This document shows, in pieces, positions 17,891 to 27,373 of a stretch of 64,000 bases of DNA. This DNA comes from CAVTPD01 sp963736575. GTDB taxonomy: Bacteria; Bacteroidota; Bacteroidia; Cytophagales; JAAEPT01. Below the pieces are notes generated by a model that ran no database searches, was not told the DNA's origin, and saw only the letters and a list, made by a program, of their open reading frames with translations. The DNA is taken from assembly GCA_963736575.1 (NCBI GenBank), contig CAVTPD010000003.1:806001-870000 (forward strand). The letters are read 5' to 3'. Made by a program: the position numbers and the translations under genes. Positions within the stretch are counted from its first letter, which is position 1. Each line of letters starts with the position of its first letter.

Positions 17891-18877
17891 TTATTGATTC
17901 ACCGAAACTTTATCTAAAATGGTTTTTAATACGGATTTAGTAGTAATACCATCGGCTTCGGCTTCATAATTTAAAAGTATTCTGTGGCCTAAAACATCGT
18001 AAGCTATTTCTTTAATGTCTTCCGGAAGCACATAATCTCTGCCGCTCATGTAGGCCACTGCTTTAGAAGCAACGTTTAAAGCAATACTAGCTCTTGGAGA
18101 AACACCGTATTCAATGTATTGAGCTTCTTCTTTCAGATTATAATTTTCTGGTTCACGGGTAGCAAAAACCAATTCAATAATGTAGCGTTCTAAAGAATCG
18201 CTCATGGTTACTTGGTTAATCGCATCTCTAATAGCAAAAATATCTTCTTTGGAAAGGATTCTATTTACATCTGTTGTAAAAGTCATATTAGACATACGTC
18301 TCATGACTTCCAATTCGGCTTCTTTTGTAGGATAATCTACAAAAACCTTCATCATAAAACGGTCTACTTGAGCTTCGGGTAAAGGATATGTTCCTTCTTG
18401 TTCTACCGGGTTTTGTGTAGCCATTACTAAGAAAGGACGGTCTAACTTAAACGTAGTATCACCAATGGTTACTTGTTTTTCGGCCATCGCTTCTAAAAGA
18501 GCCGCTTGTACTTTTGCAGGAGAACGGTTTACCTCATCGGCTAAAACAATGTTAGAGAAGATAGGACCCTTCTTTACTTCAAATTCAGCTTTTTGCTGAT
18601 TGTAAATCATGGTACCAATTAAATCGGCTGGTAATAAATCTGGCGTAAACTGAATTCTTTTAAATCCTAAATCTAATACTCTAGACAGAGTATTTACGGT
18701 TAAAGTTTTGGCAAGTCCTGGCACACCTTCCAACAAAATATGTCCGTTGGTGAATAAACCAATCAGTAATCGGCTTACCATATATTCTTGCCCAACAACT
18801 ACTTTCCCAATTTCGCTAATAGCGTCTTTTATCTTCTTCTGAAGAATGTTTTCTGTTACTGCTTCCATAGATTTCAA
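17891..18877 (-). CDS. MoxR-family AAA+ ATPase
   Basis: A 328-residue chaperone-like ATPase. Walker A is GVPGLAKT (unusual Ala-Lys-Thr ending, standard for MoxR), Walker B ILADEVNRSPAKVQAALLEAM, sensor 1 ATQNP, and the C-terminal lid domain has SPRASIAL. MoxR proteins usually activate partner proteins with von Willebrand A domains, and the gene often precedes DUF58 and BatA/B genes. Here no such partner follows: the next gene on this strand is a MATE exporter. The partner must be encoded elsewhere or the operon has been rearranged. Confidence 0.93.
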   Translation of the reverse strand: MKSMEAVTENILQKKIKDAISEIGKVVVGQEYMVSRLLIGLFTNGHILLEGVPGLAKTLTVNTLSRVLDLGFKRIQFTPDLLPADLIGTMIYNQQKAEFEVKKGPIFSNIVLADEVNRSPAKVQAALLEAMAEKQVTIGDTTFKLDRPFLVMATQNPVEQEGTYPLPEAQVDRFMMKVFVDYPTKEAELEVMRRMSNMTFTTDVNRILSKEDIFAIRDAINQVTMSDSLERYIIELVFATREPENYNLKEEAQYIEYGVSPRASIALNVASKAVAYMSGRDYVLPEDIKEIAYDVLGHRILLNYEAEADGITTKSVLKTILDKVSVNQ

Positions 18878-18980
18878 ATATAAGGCTTTGTTTCAAAGTT
18901 AATGAGCTTATAAAAATTGTAAAATCATTTATATACATGATTTTAATTTATTTACTTAAAACAAATTAAAATTACTGGCC

Positions 18981-19340
18981 ATGAAAGGTTTCTTAATTGA
19001 CATCCAAGGAGTTTTATTACAAGATACCGAAGCGATTGATGGCGCTATTTCGGCATTAGAACTATTGCAAACAAATGATATTCCTTTTCGTTTATTAACC
19101 AATACTACTACTAGACCACTTTCTTCGATTTTAAAAAATTTACAGGATGCTGGGTTTATCATTCAGGAAAAAGATATCATTTCGGCACCAATTGCAGGCA
19201 AAATTTGGTTAAGCAACAACATGAAGTAAGAGGTGTTTTTGGTAAGAACCGGAAAATATAATGAGTCCTATGTTAACAAATCCTACGTATTACTCAACTT
19301 AACAATTGATCCCATAGTTCATTTAAGTGCTTTTTTATAG
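18981..19340 (+). pseudogene. Broken LHPP-type HAD phosphatase gene
   Basis: The first 82 codons encode the start of a HAD-superfamily phosphatase of the LHPP/NagD-like group: KGFLIDIQGVLLQD (nucleophile Asp8 in the DxxGV motif), RLLTNTTTRP and IISAPIAGKIWL. A TAA stop at 19227-19229 follows. Reading on in the same frame gives VFLVRTGKYNESYV and DPIVHLSAFL before the stop ending at 19340, which matches the C-terminal end of the same family (VRTGK then the final helix). The intact protein has about 250 residues, so roughly 130 residues including the cap and the Mg-binding GDD motif are deleted. Clearly non-functional if this reading is right. Confidence 0.72.
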
Positions 19341-19585
19341 TATATATTTAATCGAATAAAGTAATACTTTCATAGAAATATGATTGCTATAAACGGCTGT
19401 TTATGAGTGTTTAAATAATATTTTTTATAGATTTCTGTTTATTACATTAGAAATTATCTTCTACAAAGAAGTAACCTTTTCTGCCAAATTGGTATAAATA
19501 GATATAAGTTTAAACTTGTATGTCTTCAAGTTTTTACGTAAAATTAATGTTGCTATAATATTCAGGACTAGAAAAAAGATAAACT
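19341..19585 (+). other. AT-rich leader upstream of the GH8 gene
   Basis: These 245 bases follow the HAD gene remnant and precede the GH8 gene. I see no ORF, no strong hairpin and no exact TAnnTTTG promoter. It presumably holds the GH8 promoter and a 5' leader. Confidence 0.4.
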
Positions 19586-22210
19586 ATGAGAAAAGTCTGT
19601 ACCTCAATAGCATTTTTGCTATTAATTAAAATATTCACATTTGCTCAAATTAATTCACCTTCTGGTGCAACTGTTCCATTTGGGACTAATACTACTTATG
19701 AATACGGTATGATGCCTACTAACCTTCCAACAAGTGGGGCTTATGGACAATCGTCTACAGTTGCTGAAGAATATAACGAGTGGAAAACCAATCTGGTAGA
19801 AGCTTGTCCAAACGGGCAATACCGTATAAAATTTGATAATCCATCCCAAACTGTTTCAGAAGGTATTGGTTACGGGATGTTGTTAGCGGCATATTCAGCA
19901 GACAAAGATTTGTTTGACGGACTTTGGAAATATTACCAGACACATTCCAATCAAAATGGTTTCATGAACTGGAAAATAGACGGTTGTTCCGGCGTGTCCG
20001 GTCCTAACGGTGCTTCCGATGCAGATGTAGATGCCACCATGGCTTTAGTAGTGGCTGCCATTCAATGGCCAAGCAGCACTAGTCCTAACTATACACAAGA
20101 TGCTATTACAATGATTAATAGTGTTAAAGATCACGAAATCAACCAGACCAACTATACTTTAGAAAATGGTGATATTTGGAAACCGGCTTGTAGAAATCCT
20201 TCTTACCAACCACCGGGTTATTTTAGAGTTTGGAAAGAATTTATGTCGACCAACGGCCAAAACCAAGATGCTTTTTGGGATTTATGTATCCAAGGAACAG
20301 AAAATTTATTAACTACTAATGCGCATGCTAACACAGGCTTTCCTTCCAACTGGTCTAATCCGGATGGTCAATTAAATTCTAGTTGCAGCGGTAGTGGTAC
20401 TTCTTCTACTGGCTTTGGTTATGATGCTATTCGTGCGCCATGGCGTGTAGCTACGGCAGAATTATGGTACGGAACTGCCTCTTTACAAACTATATTAAAT
20501 AAACAAGCCGATTTCTGGATTGGTATTGGTGGCGCAGGTTCTGTAAGTGGTGAAAGAAACCAAGACGGTTCAGGTGGTCCGGGTGATCATAACGGTACAT
20601 TTGTAGGAATGTGCGGAGCAGCTTCTTTAGGGGCTGCTTACACACCGCAAAGACAAAATTTTGTAAACGCCATGTATAGCGAAAACTTGGCAGTTAAATC
20701 AGCATATAATCCTGGTTATTTTAATAATACTCTACGTTTAATTGGTTTATTTGTACAAACAGGTAATTTCTGGAATCCACTCAAAGCCAATGTTCAATGT
20801 GCTACACCAGACTTAGGGGAGTCCCTTACTATTTGTGGTGCTAACAACGGAATTCAGCTAAATTCAGGTTTAACAGTTGCAAACAACCGTTCTTTCATCT
20901 GGAAAAAAGATGGAACAACTATTTCCGGAGCAAATGCCCCAACTTATACGGCCTCTACAGCAGGTACTTATACTGTAATTGTTGACTCAGTAGATTGTTC
21001 TAAGTCATCGGAAGTAGAAGTCTTAGGTAATCTTCCAGAAGTGGATTTAGGAGAAGATGCAGATCTTTGTATTCCTGCCGAGCTGGAATTAAACGCGGGT
21101 GTTTCCGGAAATGGAATTACTTATCAGTGGTCTAAAAATGGAGTTGTTTTAGATAACGAATCTGCTTCTACTTTAGAAGTTACTGGTGCTGGTACATATG
21201 AATTAAACATTAGTGCTACAGGTTGCCCAGACAAATCGGATGAAATTATTATAACATCTAGTTTACCAGAAACCCTTGGGGATACACGATGTGGTTCTGG
21301 AGATGTTACTTTAAAAGTACTAAGTTCTGGAGGTCCTTATGAATGGTATGCCAATGCAACTGGTGGTAACGTATTATTTACAGGAGCTAATTTTACAACT
21401 TCTATTTCTGAACCAACAAACTTTTACGTTGCAGATGCGGGTTCATTTGAACAAAGCGTTGGGCCAAGTTCTACAAATAACACTTTAACAGGTGGTACTG
21501 ACCAAGGTTCAATAGGTTTTAAATTTACAGCAAATGTAGCATTTCAATTTCTTGAACTGAAATTCCAACCATACATATATAACTGCCCTAGTCAGGTCAC
21601 ATTAACCTTAGATTTACTTGATGCCGATGGGCAATTAATTAAAAGTTATTCCGCTACACCTGTTGACTGTAGGGGTGAACAACGAGGTACGGACTTAGAA
21701 TTCTATACGATGAATTTTGCTAATGACCCAATTTTAGTTCCTTCCGCAGGGGATTATACGTTAGTTCCATCAGGTGGAAATGGTAGAATATCTTACTCTG
21801 GTGGTGCAAACTATTCAAGTACTGCATTTGAAATTCCGGGTGTTGTAAATATTACAGATGATACTAGAGATTATGATAATGATGATTTCCCTGGTTTCTT
21901 CGATATAGTAGTATCTACTGGTAATAGTTGTGATAGAGCTTTAGTAACTGCTAGTTTAGATTGTGTTACGGGTTCTAACAATTTCGAATCATTCTCTGCT
22001 GTTGAAATTTACCCTAATCCTGTTTCTTCTACTTTGCATATTTCTGCCAAAGAAATTGAAAGCGTAGAAGTTATGAATGAAATTGGCGCGTTAATTTACA
22101 GTAGTTTTGATGTGAAAGACATTAATATGCTAAACTGGGAAAACGGAATGTATATTGTTCGTGTAAAAACAAAGACTGGTTCTACTGTTCAGAAAGTAAT
22201 TAAACAATAA
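19586..22210 (+). CDS. Secreted GH8 glycoside hydrolase with Ig-like domains and T9SS sorting domain
   Basis: An 874-residue secreted enzyme. After a signal peptide (FLLLIKIFTFAQ), residues about 25-405 form a glycoside hydrolase family 8 domain: QTVSEGIGYGMLLAA supplies the general acid Glu92 and NGASDADVDATMAL supplies Asp residues 145-149. GH8 enzymes cut beta-1,4-glucan, chitosan or xylan with inversion. Two Ig-like repeats follow (each with a framework like TAGTYTVIVDSVDCS, about 410-560), then a beta-sandwich segment and a T9SS type-A domain (VEIYPNPVSS, NGMYIVRVKT, KVIKQ). Not next to cellulose synthase genes, so degradation rather than synthesis is likely. Substrate is not resolved by sequence alone. 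Confidence 0.9.
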   Translation: MRKVCTSIAFLLLIKIFTFAQINSPSGATVPFGTNTTYEYGMMPTNLPTSGAYGQSSTVAEEYNEWKTNLVEACPNGQYRIKFDNPSQTVSEGIGYGMLLAAYSADKDLFDGLWKYYQTHSNQNGFMNWKIDGCSGVSGPNGASDADVDATMALVVAAIQWPSSTSPNYTQDAITMINSVKDHEINQTNYTLENGDIWKPACRNPSYQPPGYFRVWKEFMSTNGQNQDAFWDLCIQGTENLLTTNAHANTGFPSNWSNPDGQLNSSCSGSGTSSTGFGYDAIRAPWRVATAELWYGTASLQTILNKQADFWIGIGGAGSVSGERNQDGSGGPGDHNGTFVGMCGAASLGAAYTPQRQNFVNAMYSENLAVKSAYNPGYFNNTLRLIGLFVQTGNFWNPLKANVQCATPDLGESLTICGANNGIQLNSGLTVANNRSFIWKKDGTTISGANAPTYTASTAGTYTVIVDSVDCSKSSEVEVLGNLPEVDLGEDADLCIPAELELNAGVSGNGITYQWSKNGVVLDNESASTLEVTGAGTYELNISATGCPDKSDEIIITSSLPETLGDTRCGSGDVTLKVLSSGGPYEWYANATGGNVLFTGANFTTSISEPTNFYVADAGSFEQSVGPSSTNNTLTGGTDQGSIGFKFTANVAFQFLELKFQPYIYNCPSQVTLTLDLLDADGQLIKSYSATPVDCRGEQRGTDLEFYTMNFANDPILVPSAGDYTLVPSGGNGRISYSGGANYSSTAFEIPGVVNITDDTRDYDNDDFPGFFDIVVSTGNSCDRALVTASLDCVTGSNNFESFSAVEIYPNPVSSTLHISAKEIESVEVMNEIGALIYSSFDVKDINMLNWENGMYIVRVKTKTGSTVQKVIKQ

Positions 22211-22237
22211 GTAGTTCTTAATAAGATAAAAACAAAG

Positions 22238-22267
22238 CCGATGGGAATAATCTCATCGGTTTTTTTT
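22238..22267 (+). terminator. Terminator of the GH8 gene
   Basis: A 9-bp stem with one G-T pair (CCGATGGGA at 22238-22246, loop ATAA, TCTCATCGG at 22251-22259) is followed directly by eight T residues. Confidence 0.9.
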
Positions 22268-22270
22268 GCA

Positions 22271-22303
22271 AAAAAAGAAAACCGCTTCCAGTTACGAAAG
22301 CGG
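22271..22303 (-). terminator. Possible terminator of the four-helix-bundle gene
   Basis: The arms CCGCTT (22282-22287) and AAGCGG (22298-22303) form a 6-bp stem, and the minus strand then reads TTTTCTTTTTT. It would end the gene that converges from the right. Confidence 0.6.
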
Positions 22304-22335
22304 CCCCGCTGTTGAAAATACCCGAGGGTATCACT

Positions 22336-22785
22336 CTATTGTTTTTCAAAAATGGTCTCTAATTCTTTTAAGCTAATAATAGCTTCTTTAATAGCGTTCT
22401 TTTGATCGCTTAAAATAGTATGGGTTGAACTAGGTAGATTTTCTAATTGAAGTGCTTCTTCGTATTCTTCTAAAGCATAATGTTCGCCACGAATACATTC
22501 TTCCACAATAGCTTCGTCTGTAGAACCAACTACAAATGCTTTAGTATCTATCCATGCTCTGTGCACAGCACCAGTTAAGCTAGAACCTTTATCAATTTCA
22601 GCATTCATGCTTTTTAACTCTCCTTTAATATCATGCCCAAAACGGTAACGTTGCATTACGTAGGTTTCAAAAAAGTGTTTTAAATTACTGTCTTTTGCTT
22701 TTTCTGCTGCTTCTTTATATCCTTTTTCAGCATCGTAGTTCTTTTGTAATAACTCGTTTAGTTTATGGCTTATTGACGTATTCAT
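22336..22785 (-). CDS. PA2169-type four-helix-bundle protein (DUF2383)
   Basis: From the preferred ATG (MNTSISHKLNELLQKNYDAEKGY) this is a 149-residue, fully helical soluble protein. The ferritin-like plan includes Glu/His-rich helices (DAEKGYKEAAE, IRGEHYALEEYEEAL) as in the DUF2383 / PA2169 family, often induced in stationary phase or envelope stress; function is not established. A start eight codons upstream is possible but adds no conserved residues. It stands alone and converges with the GH8 gene. Confidence 0.8.
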   Translation of the reverse strand: MNTSISHKLNELLQKNYDAEKGYKEAAEKAKDSNLKHFFETYVMQRYRFGHDIKGELKSMNAEIDKGSSLTGAVHRAWIDTKAFVVGSTDEAIVEECIRGEHYALEEYEEALQLENLPSSTHTILSDQKNAIKEAIISLKELETIFEKQ

Positions 22786-22988
22786 AATGATGTTGTTTTG
22801 ATGAAACAATTAATTTTAAAACCATTAGTGAAATAACCGTTCCACTAGCTCAATTCATTGGAAATGTGCTTTTGGTGTTTTTAATCGTGAAAAGTGTTCT
22901 ACAATTCGTGTATTTTCATTCAAATACATATTGGAGTTTGGGCGAACTTAAAAAGTTTGAGTAGCTTAACTTCATTATTTAATTTGGT

Positions 22989-24875
22989 ATGAAGAAGTTT
23001 TTCAGTTTAGTTATCCTTTTTGTTTCCATTGCCTTTAATTCTTACAGTCAAGAAAAACCGGTTTCTGTAGAAGACAGCAGCACGGCTTCAGAAGCCATTC
23101 GGCTTTCTAAAACCATGGTTCTTATCCGAAGAGCAGATTCTGTTCATGTAGCCGATTCTTTGCAGAAGCAAATGCTTAAACTTCAGTTAGAAGAATTAAG
23201 CAGCCGAGAGAATAAAAAAAGAGGTGAGCTAGAAGAAAAATTAAACTCATTACAGGTAAGTGATTCTTTAAAAAAAGTAGCGCTTAAAACCGAGATTGCT
23301 TCTTTAAAATTAACAACACAAGGATTTCCTGTTGCGCCATATAAAGACACCATATTTTATGTTTACACTAAAATTGGTTCTGTATCCCCTTTAGAACGGT
23401 CAAAAATCATTAACGAACGATTAAAGGATTTATACACTCATTTTTTGGTGAGTTCAGACAGTTTAAAAATTACAGATTATGGCCAAACCGTAGACATTAC
23501 TTATTTAGATAGAACGGTTATAAGTGTTACTGAACTGGATGCTTTTTGGATGGAACAACCCAAACAAGTTATAGCTAACGATTACAAAACACGAATTATA
23601 AAAGACATAGAATTTTACAAAGAAGAAACCAGTTTCTTTAAAAAAGTTAAACTTCTTGCCTATACAATTTTAGTTATAGCCGGATTAATTTTATTAATCT
23701 ATTTGATTAATCGCTTGTTCAAGAAAAAAATAGACACTTGGATTATTAGTAAAAAAGACGTGGTTTTTACAGGTTTCCGTTTTAAAAATTATGAGTTTTT
23801 AGATTCTAATAAACAAACCGATGTAATCTTATTTGTCTCTAAGGCTGTAAAGATTTTTCTTATCATATTTGTGTTTTATATAACACTGCCTTTAATTTTC
23901 ATTATTTTTCCGCCTACCCAACGTTTAGCCGAAATACTGTTTGGTTATGTCTTCACCCCTGTAAAAAGCATTCTTTTAGGATTTGTTAATTACATTCCTA
24001 ACTTATTTACTATTGTAGTAATCGTAACTATTACACGTTATATACTTCGTTTTCTAAGATATTTAACTTTAGAAATTGAATACGGCAGACTGCATATTCA
24101 GGGTTTTTATTCCGATTGGGCCAGACCTACTTACAACATTGTTAAAGTAATTGTGTATGCCTTTATGTTTATTACCATTTTCCCTTACTTACCGGGTTCC
24201 GACTCCGCTATTTTTAAGGGCGTTTCTGTGTTTTTGGGTATAATATTCTCTTTAGGTTCTTCTTCTGTTATTGGAAATTTAGTAGCCGGCTTAGTAATGA
24301 CGTATATGCGCCCATTTATTATTGGTGACCGAATTAAAATTAACGACGTAGTTGGTGATGTAGTTGAAAAAACTGCTTTTGTAACCCGTGTTAGAACTCC
24401 TAAAAAAGAATTTGTGACTATTCCTAATTCATTGGTATTAGCCTCTAATGTAATTAATTACAGCACCTCTAGAGACCAAGGCGGAATTGTCTTGCATACC
24501 ACAATAACTATTGGTTATGATGTGCCATGGAGACAAGTTCATGAATTGTTAATTAGTGCTGCTCTTAAAACGGAATATGTAATGAAAGAGCCAAAACCAT
24601 TTATACTGCAAACCAGCTTAGACGATTTTTATGTTTCGTATCAGTTAAATGCATATTCAAACGAACCCAACAAACAACCAAGTACTTATTCGGAATTGCA
24701 CCAAAACATACAAGATGCTTTTAACGAAGCAGGTGTAGAAATTATGTCACCGCATTACAGAGCGCCAAGAGACGGTAACCAAACTACTATACCGGCAGAG
24801 TATTTACCAGAAGGTTATAAAGCGCCTAGTTTTAGATTTTCTAGAGAAGACGAAAACAAAAAAGGAGACCAGTAA
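22989..24875 (+). CDS. Large MscS-family mechanosensitive channel
   Basis: A 628-residue channel. It has an N-terminal signal peptide (LVILFVSIAFNSYSQ), a periplasmic coiled-coil region (about 55-110), then membrane helices at about 220, 290, 330 and 380, and the MscS core. The pore helix and beta domain are in SLGSSSVIGNLVAGLVMTYMRPF and GDRIKINDVVGDVVE (about residues 418-455); the cytoplasmic vestibule continues to about 600. The extended periplasmic part sets it apart from 286-residue E. coli MscS. It opens on membrane stretch to release solutes in osmotic downshock. It is convergent with a second, short MscS gene. Confidence 0.9.
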   Translation: MKKFFSLVILFVSIAFNSYSQEKPVSVEDSSTASEAIRLSKTMVLIRRADSVHVADSLQKQMLKLQLEELSSRENKKRGELEEKLNSLQVSDSLKKVALKTEIASLKLTTQGFPVAPYKDTIFYVYTKIGSVSPLERSKIINERLKDLYTHFLVSSDSLKITDYGQTVDITYLDRTVISVTELDAFWMEQPKQVIANDYKTRIIKDIEFYKEETSFFKKVKLLAYTILVIAGLILLIYLINRLFKKKIDTWIISKKDVVFTGFRFKNYEFLDSNKQTDVILFVSKAVKIFLIIFVFYITLPLIFIIFPPTQRLAEILFGYVFTPVKSILLGFVNYIPNLFTIVVIVTITRYILRFLRYLTLEIEYGRLHIQGFYSDWARPTYNIVKVIVYAFMFITIFPYLPGSDSAIFKGVSVFLGIIFSLGSSSVIGNLVAGLVMTYMRPFIIGDRIKINDVVGDVVEKTAFVTRVRTPKKEFVTIPNSLVLASNVINYSTSRDQGGIVLHTTITIGYDVPWRQVHELLISAALKTEYVMKEPKPFILQTSLDDFYVSYQLNAYSNEPNKQPSTYSELHQNIQDAFNEAGVEIMSPHYRAPRDGNQTTIPAEYLPEGYKAPSFRFSREDENKKGDQ

Positions 24876-24886
24876 CGGTCTCCTTT
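24861..24886. terminator. Bidirectional terminator between the two MscS genes
   Basis: A perfect 10-bp stem (AAAGGAGACC at 24861-24870, loop AGTAAC containing the stop codon of the long channel gene, GGTCTCCTTT at 24877-24886) is followed by a T-rich stretch on the plus strand and by TTTTGTTTTC on the minus strand. Confidence 0.85.
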
Positions 24887-24910
24887 TCCTTCAAAATAGA
24901 GCTTCTTTTC

Positions 24911-25840
24911 TTATTCCTGAACTTTTAAATTCTCGTCCATTTTAAGACGAAGTGGATTAATATCTTCTCCCCAGTAAATAGTTTGGTGAGGAAATGGAAT
25001 TTCGATGTTGCGTTGGTCAAAAGCAAATTTAATACGTCGGTTAAATTCTCTACCTACATTCCATTGCTGTATTGGTCTGGTTTTGTAACGGGCTTTAATC
25101 ACCACAGCACTATCGCCAAATTTATCTACCCCAAAAATCTCAATGGGTTCTAGAATTAATTTTTTAAAGTTTTCGTCTTTTCTAAATTCTTCATCTAATT
25201 CTTTAATCACCTTAATGACTTCATCTGTATTTTCTTTATAGGCAATACCAATATCAAACACATAAGCAGACCATTCTTTGGTCATATTAGCCAAAGTATT
25301 AATCTTACCATTCTGAAAAACATGCGTTACGCCAGCCAAATCTCTAAGAGTAATGGTTCTTAGTTCTATATGTTCTACCAAACCACCTGTTCCGTTAATA
25401 ATGGCTACGTCTCCGGTTCTTACTTGGTTTTCCAACAGAATAAAAAAACCAGATATAAAATCCCGAACCAATTCTTGTGCACCAAAACCAACTGCCAAAC
25501 CCAGAATACCAGCACCGGCTAAAATTGGCGCAATGTCTAAGCCAAAACTTTTAAGTATCATCATCATGAAAATGGCAAAAATAATGACTTTACCCGCTTG
25601 TTTAACAATGTCTAAAAGCGTGTTAATTCGTTTTTCCTTCTCTGCCGAATTTTCTTCATAGGCTTTTAAAGTTCTGGCTAGCATAATTTTCCTAATTCGT
25701 TTTACGAAAAACTTAAAAACAAACAGGACTAAAAACATTAAGAACAACGTCATAAAAATCTTAGGGAGATGTCCTATAGACCATTCTATGGTACTTTGGG
25801 CAGCTTTATGCCAGAAATCTACTTTTAATAATTCATTCAT
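24911..25840 (-). CDS. Small MscS-family mechanosensitive channel
   Basis: A 309-residue channel with three transmembrane helices (about 28-48, 78-97, 103-137). The pore helix is GLAVGFGAQELVRDFISGFFILLENQ, followed by the beta domain (VRTGDVAIINGTGGLVEHIELRTITLRDLAGV) and the C-terminal vestibule (IEIPFPHQTIYWGED). Size and layout match canonical MscS/YkuT-type channels that relieve osmotic pressure. It is convergent with the long MscS gene, sharing one terminator. Confidence 0.93.
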   Translation of the reverse strand: MNELLKVDFWHKAAQSTIEWSIGHLPKIFMTLFLMFLVLFVFKFFVKRIRKIMLARTLKAYEENSAEKEKRINTLLDIVKQAGKVIIFAIFMMMILKSFGLDIAPILAGAGILGLAVGFGAQELVRDFISGFFILLENQVRTGDVAIINGTGGLVEHIELRTITLRDLAGVTHVFQNGKINTLANMTKEWSAYVFDIGIAYKENTDEVIKVIKELDEEFRKDENFKKLILEPIEIFGVDKFGDSAVVIKARYKTRPIQQWNVGREFNRRIKFAFDQRNIEIPFPHQTIYWGEDINPLRLKMDENLKVQE

Positions 25841-25979
25841 AACGCTAGGGTATTTTTTGCTAAAATTAAACTAAAATATTGCTCACTTTCGCTTTAACAC
25901 CACTTCATTAAGAATTGTTTATTATATTAAGTTTTTATCTGAAATAAACTTTTTAGGACAAAAAAGCATTAAGTAGTTT

Positions 25980-26888
25980 ATGGATAAGTTTAAAAAGTGG
26001 TTAAAGTTATTTTCGGACACTTTTAAAGAATTAGGAAAAAATGATCCTTTAGTATTAGCTTCTTCCACCGCGTTTTTTACTGTTTTTTCTTTAGCACCAA
26101 TTGTAATAATTATTGTAAATACCTTAAGTTGGTATTTCCTTAAATCTAAGCAGGTAAGCAGTACTTTTTTTGATAAGATTGAAGAAACTTTAGGGAGCAA
26201 CACAACAGAACAAATAGAAAAAATTGTGGTTAATTTCGAAGGTCTTAACAGTAATATATGGATCACCATTTTTCAGTTTTTGTTTTTTATAATAATAGGA
26301 ACTAACCTGTTTAAAATAATTAGAGCCTCTATTAATAGAATATGGCACGTTCGTAAAAAAAAGACAAAGTATGGTTTTTTAATTATGCTTAAAAAAAGAT
26401 CCTTAGCCTTAGGAATCATTCTTTTAACAGGGATTTTATTCCTGCTGGCCAATCTTAGTGATACTATGATAAATGCTTTACAAGAACCTTTAAAAACATC
26501 TATTCCTGGGTTTGATTTTGCTGTGATTCTTGTAATAAGTAAGCTATTTTCATTGCTTTTTATTACCACTTGGTTTGCTGCTATTTTTGGCTATATGCCA
26601 GATGGCAAAGTGAAACCGGAAGCTTTATTTAAAGGAGCACTTTTAACTGCAATCCTTTTTTCTATAGGTAAATTTCTTTTAGAAGAATTTTTAATTAATA
26701 GCCAAATTGATAACATTTTCGAAACCTCTACATCTGTGGTTTTAATCTTATTGTTTATCTTCTATTCGTCTTTAATTATGTATTTAGGGGCCAGTTTTAT
26801 TAAAGTTTACAACATTTCAAAAGGACGTAAAATAGCGCCAAGAAAATACGCCGAACGGTATTCAATGTCTACTGAAAGGGATGGATAA
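25980..26888 (+). CDS. YihY/BrkB family inner-membrane protein
   Basis: A 302-residue protein with about six transmembrane helices. Motifs ALASSTAFFTVFSLAPI-like (here VLASSTAFFTVFSLAPIVII), the central WHVRKKKTKYGFLIMLKKRSLALG and FSSLIMYLGASFIKVY define the YihY/virulence factor BrkB family (once misnamed RNase BN). Function is not settled; transport or envelope roles have been proposed. It is a single gene, divergent from the short MscS gene. Confidence 0.9.
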   Translation: MDKFKKWLKLFSDTFKELGKNDPLVLASSTAFFTVFSLAPIVIIIVNTLSWYFLKSKQVSSTFFDKIEETLGSNTTEQIEKIVVNFEGLNSNIWITIFQFLFFIIIGTNLFKIIRASINRIWHVRKKKTKYGFLIMLKKRSLALGIILLTGILFLLANLSDTMINALQEPLKTSIPGFDFAVILVISKLFSLLFITTWFAAIFGYMPDGKVKPEALFKGALLTAILFSIGKFLLEEFLINSQIDNIFETSTSVVLILLFIFYSSLIMYLGASFIKVYNISKGRKIAPRKYAERYSMSTERDG

Positions 26889-26907
26889 TTGGAACCTAGG
26901 GTGTAAC

Positions 26908-27198
26908 TCATTTTGATCCTTTAAGCACATCACTTATAGATTCATCTTTCTTGAAAACATTGTTGGCAAAGGGGCACAACGGAATAACCTTTAAGTTTTT
27001 CTCACGAGCCATTTCTACAATTTTCATTAACAACTGTTTGCCTGCTCCTTGGCCTCTTAATTGATCGTCTACATCCGTGTGTTCAATAATAATTTGATCT
27101 TTACCGGCTTTGGAATACACCATTTCGGCTATGGTTTTACCTTCTTTTTCTACAAAAGCCCTTCCTCTGGTTTCGGTTTCTTCTAGATTGATTTGCAT
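26908..27198 (-). CDS. Small GNAT-type N-acetyltransferase (YjdJ-like)
   Basis: From the preferred ATG (MQINLEETETRGRAFVEKEGKT) the protein has 96 residues. DVDDQLRGQGAGKQLLMKIVEMARE holds the acetyl-CoA pyrophosphate loop (RGQGAGK) and IPLCPFANNVFKKDE matches the short YjdJ/NATD1 group of GNAT proteins. The substrate is unknown. An upstream in-frame ATG would add nine residues. It ends 19 bases from the end of the BrkB-family gene, convergent. Confidence 0.85.
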   Translation of the reverse strand: MQINLEETETRGRAFVEKEGKTIAEMVYSKAGKDQIIIEHTDVDDQLRGQGAGKQLLMKIVEMAREKNLKVIPLCPFANNVFKKDESISDVLKGSK

Positions 27199-27373
27199 GG
27201 TTTTAATGTATGGTTCACTACACACTAAAATAAAGCTTTCTGTTAAAGATTAAGCTAAGCTTACAATATCTATTAAACCAGTCTCGTTAGACAACTGTTT
27301 TTAAATCACAATTACGCTTTTATGAATACACGCTTACTCATTTTTCAATTGTTTAATTTAATAAAACCTAAAA

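Noticed and set aside
19282..19292. CCTACGTATTA within the broken HAD gene, same as the nit repeat
   Set aside because: Chance match inside remnant coding sequence; no promoter context.
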